From BP-191 sp035940575 (GTDB lineage Bacteria; Actinomycetota; Actinomycetes; BP-191), in contig DASZER010000063.1 in NCBI GenBank assembly GCA_035940575.1, forward strand, positions 1 to 64,000: 64,000 bases of DNA, in the 5' to 3' direction. The notes below the pieces were generated by a model. That model was not told the origin of the DNA, made no database searches, and saw nothing but the letters and a program-made list of their open reading frames with translations. Below are positions 62,863 through 64,000 of this stretch, piece by piece; position 1 is the stretch's first letter; the number at the start of each line of letters is the position of its first letter. The position numbers and the translations under genes are program-made.

Positions 62863-64000
62863 TTAGCTCTGGAAGCCGAGCTCCGCGAGCTGCACGGAGC
62901 CGCTCGCCGTGAGCGTGCCGAAGCGCAGTTCGATCGACGTCACCTTCGTCTTGTCGACGCCGGTGAACGCGCTGAGCGGGATCCACACGCCGTCGAGGAC
63001 GAGCTCGCGGTCCGACGTGCCGGCGGGGGTGCGCAGCGACGACGTGTACGAGCCGGCGGCGACGAGGTTGGAGACCGCGCCGGTCGCGTCCTTGAGGACG
63101 ACGTTGACGTTCTGCGCCGCGAACGGCGCGTTGGCCGCGTCGGCGTAGTTGACGCCGGTGCGGAACGTCAGCGCCGTGAACGGCGTCACGGACGTGCCGC
63201 TCGTCGAGACCGGCGCGGCGAACGTCGCGGCGCCGTTCCACTTGAGCGTGTACTGCGTGGCGAGGCCGCGCGTCGGGTTGGTCGGGCAGCCGGTGCCGCT
63301 CGTGGTCGGCGTGCACTTGGAGAACGCCGTGAAGCCCGTCGCGCTGACCGGGAGGCCGGCCGACGTGGTGTCGTTGGCGGTGTTCGGGCCGACGACGATC
63401 GAGCGGCTCGACGCGGCGGACAGCCACGACGTGCGGACGAGGTTCGGGCACGTGGTCGCGGTGCCGGGGCAGGCCGAGGCCGGGAGCGGCTCGGCGCCCT
63501 TGAGCAGGTCCTCGAACGCCGTCTCGTTGCCGACCCAGCGGCGGAAGAACGACGCCATGATCGCGAGGCCCGCGTCACGCTGCTCGGACTCGGTCAGGCG
63601 CGTGCTGCCGGCGCCGAACTCGCACGCCGGGTCGCCGCCGTCGAACGACGTGTAGTCGTCGGCGGTCCAGACGGTGTTGAACCAGTTGTGGTTGGCGCCG
63701 GAGAGCGTGTACTGCGCGCGGGTGAAGCCGGTGGTCGGGTTCAGGAAGCGGCCGCGGTCGTACGCCTGCGAGCCCTGGAGGTCGTAGACGTCGCCGTCGC
63801 AGAGCGGCAGCAGCGTCGCGAAGTGGACGCCCTGCACGGTCTCGGCGCCGAAGTCCGTCGGCGCGAGCGCGAACACGGCCTTGAGGCCCGGGTACTTCGG
63901 GCCGTCGGTGCGCGTCTTCGCGTACTCGGCGAAGCGGTCGACGCCCTCGCCGCCGCGCGAGTGGCCCATGACGCCGATGCTGCTGACGTCGACCTTGCCG
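62863..64000 (-). CDS. secreted-type alpha/beta hydrolase, N-terminus outside window
   Basis: 379 residues visible, truncated at the window edge. Nucleophile motif MGHSRGGEG (the serine near base 63955), then ALAPTDFG, a LPLCDGDVYDLQGSQAYDRG region with the probable acid, and GANHNWFNTVW with the probable histidine. Several cysteines (for example LCDGD, ACEFG, SACPGTATTCP) suggest an exported enzyme. The last 170 residues form a separate beta-rich domain (VNVVLKDATGAV, ELRFGTL). Resembles PHB depolymerase/chlorophyllase-like hydrolases; substrate unknown. TAA stop. Confidence 0.8.
   Translation of the reverse strand, partial: GKVDVSSIGVMGHSRGGEGVDRFAEYAKTRTDGPKYPGLKAVFALAPTDFGAETVQGVHFATLLPLCDGDVYDLQGSQAYDRGRFLNPTTGFTRAQYTLSGANHNWFNTVWTADDYTSFDGGDPACEFGAGSTRLTESEQRDAGLAIMASFFRRWVGNETAFEDLLKGAEPLPASACPGTATTCPNLVRTSWLSAASSRSIVVGPNTANDTTSAGLPVSATGFTAFSKCTPTTSGTGCPTNPTRGLATQYTLKWNGAATFAAPVSTSGTSVTPFTALTFRTGVNYADAANAPFAAQNVNVVLKDATGAVSNLVAAGSYTSSLRTPAGTSDRELVLDGVWIPLSAFTGVDKTKVTSIELRFGTLTASGSVQLAELGFQS

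Overview
The window is high-GC (roughly 72-75%) actinobacterial DNA. It is dense with genes, and starts are often GTG or TTG. Gene content points to the class Actinomycetes: an actinobacterial Rho with a long Q/G/R/D insert, DUF2550 next to atpC, a WecA-type transferase beside the atp operon, a tad pilus locus and partner-switch regulators. I cannot assign a genus from sequence alone. Nothing looks like a plasmid, phage or large island, apart from a short odd insertion inside the ATP synthase operon.

Layout. Positions 1-4085: propionate/ethylmalonyl-CoA metabolism (MeaB, thiolase, methylmalonyl-CoA epimerase) with an alpha/beta hydrolase-adenylate cyclase fusion. 4082-8737: a VIT transporter, an ATPase/double-GAF regulator, a secreted trypsin-like protease and a lipoprotein. 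8782-14424: crotonyl-CoA carboxylase/reductase, a frame-disrupted acetyltransferase, an AI-2E exporter, a zinc alcohol dehydrogenase and an MFS transporter. 14554-18324: hydrolases, an SDR enzyme, a 59-residue zinc-ribbon protein, a DUF1232 protein and two paralogous secreted proteins. 18374-26310: a fused double 3-hydroxyacyl-CoA dehydrogenase, STAS and RsbW-like regulators, ethylmalonyl-CoA mutase, NifU-like protein, carbonic anhydrase, SCP2 proteins and 3-hydroxybutyryl-CoA dehydrogenase. 26355-29471: membrane proteins, MurA (Asp in place of the fosfomycin-target Cys) and a PduO-type cobalamin adenosyltransferase.

29468-39683 is the F-type ATP synthase operon on the minus strand (AtpZ, AtpI-like, B, E, F, H, A, G, D). 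It is interrupted before atpC by about 2.4 kb of plus-strand genes: an unknown protein, a GNAT protein and three tiny secreted four-cysteine peptides with overlapping start and stop codons. A near-perfect Rex (NADH/NAD+) operator lies upstream. 39865-46721 is a conserved minus-strand housekeeping run (rpmE, prfA, prmC, tsaC-like, protein tyrosine phosphatase, rpiB, glyA, wecA, hypothetical), mostly joined by 4-bp overlaps. 46939-54962 is a tad/Flp pilus locus (TadZ, A, B, C, CpaB, TadE-like and TadG-like) without a visible flp or prepilin peptidase gene. 55097-64000 holds a TPM-domain protein, rho, tryptophan 2,3-dioxygenase, an unknown gene whose Shine-Dalgarno lies in a hairpin, a delta-1-pyrroline-5-carboxylate dehydrogenase and the C-terminal part of a secreted-type hydrolase.

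How the genes fit together. Crotonyl-CoA carboxylase/reductase, ethylmalonyl-CoA mutase, epimerase, MeaB, adenosyltransferase, thiolase and the 3-hydroxyacyl-CoA dehydrogenases form most of an ethylmalonyl-CoA/acetyl-CoA assimilation route, including adenosylcobalamin supply, scattered over 29 kb. Several genes carry a TAnnnT box 6-7 nt before the start codon, which suggests leaderless transcripts. A roughly 80-bp hairpin repeat occurs three times, each copy directly 3' of a minus-strand gene.
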